In this document: one piece after another, positions 5,428-5,546 of the stretch
Position numbering within the stretch: the stretch's first letter is position 1
Layout of the letters: every line of letters starts with the position of its first letter
Assembly: GCA_043820105.1 (NCBI GenBank)
Contig: JBDREC010000047.1
Location: forward strand, 1 to 5,546
DNA length: 5,546 nt
Direction of reading: 5' to 3'
Source: JBDREC01 sp043820105 [NCBI: Pseudomonadota bacterium]
Lineage (GTDB): Bacteria > Bdellovibrionota_F > JAHFAK01
Program-made: the position numbers and the translations under genes
The notes under the pieces: model-generated
Told to the model about the DNA's origin: nothing
Database searches by the model: none
What the model saw: the letters and a program-made list of their open reading frames with translations, nothing else

Positions 5428-5546
5428 CACATATTGAGGATGATGAGTACATCCTCCTCAATATGTGCTTTATGTTTTAGTTTTTATATCTTTTGCACCA
5501 ATTGAACCTTTATACTTGAATATTATCCCAGAAAGTTCCTACGGAT
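5428..5546. repeat. 119-bp exact terminal direct repeat, copy 2
   Basis: This is the second copy of bases 1-119, identical throughout, and probably the same physical DNA seen twice. It places the seam hairpin 85 nt downstream of the stop codon of the 4299-5342 gene, so the hairpin belongs to that gene's 3' region. Confidence 0.95.

Overview
The window reads as a complete small circular molecule, or one unit of a tandem array. Its first 119 bases recur exactly as its last 119 bases (5428-5546), so one turn is 5,427 bp. The DNA is AT-rich and uses the standard code: all three large genes end in TAA and use TGG for tryptophan. Two proteins carry Sec-type signal peptides, and the helicase is of the RhlE kind common in Proteobacteria. 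This suggests a Gram-negative, probably proteobacterial, host, most likely from an environmental assembly. I cannot name a genus.

Layout: bases 1-526, together with 5343-5427 across the seam, form a 611-bp non-coding stretch. It holds a 13-bp hairpin, a broken minus-strand reading frame (96-329), a partial dif-like motif and a promoter. Next comes a plus-strand gene for a secreted right-handed beta-helix protein with about 15 GGAI-type repeats (527-2491). Its 3' end carries an intrinsic terminator that includes the first two bases of the stop codon. Converging on it, 25 bp away, is a minus-strand RhlE-type DEAD-box RNA helicase (2517-3803), with a two-part hairpin just upstream of its ribosome binding site. 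A 495-bp divergent spacer (3804-4298) follows. The last gene (4299-5342, plus) encodes an exported or membrane protein of no family I recognise, followed by two stem-loops at the seam.

There is no obvious pathway shared by the three proteins: one is a surface-type protein, one an intracellular RNA helicase, one an unknown envelope protein. No replication initiator, partition, mobilisation, recombinase, toxin-antitoxin or phage gene is visible. If the circle is real, it must replicate by an unrecognised or host-supplied mechanism. Otherwise it is an excised circle or a tandemly duplicated chromosomal segment. This conflict between closed topology and chromosomal-looking gene content is the main point of interest.
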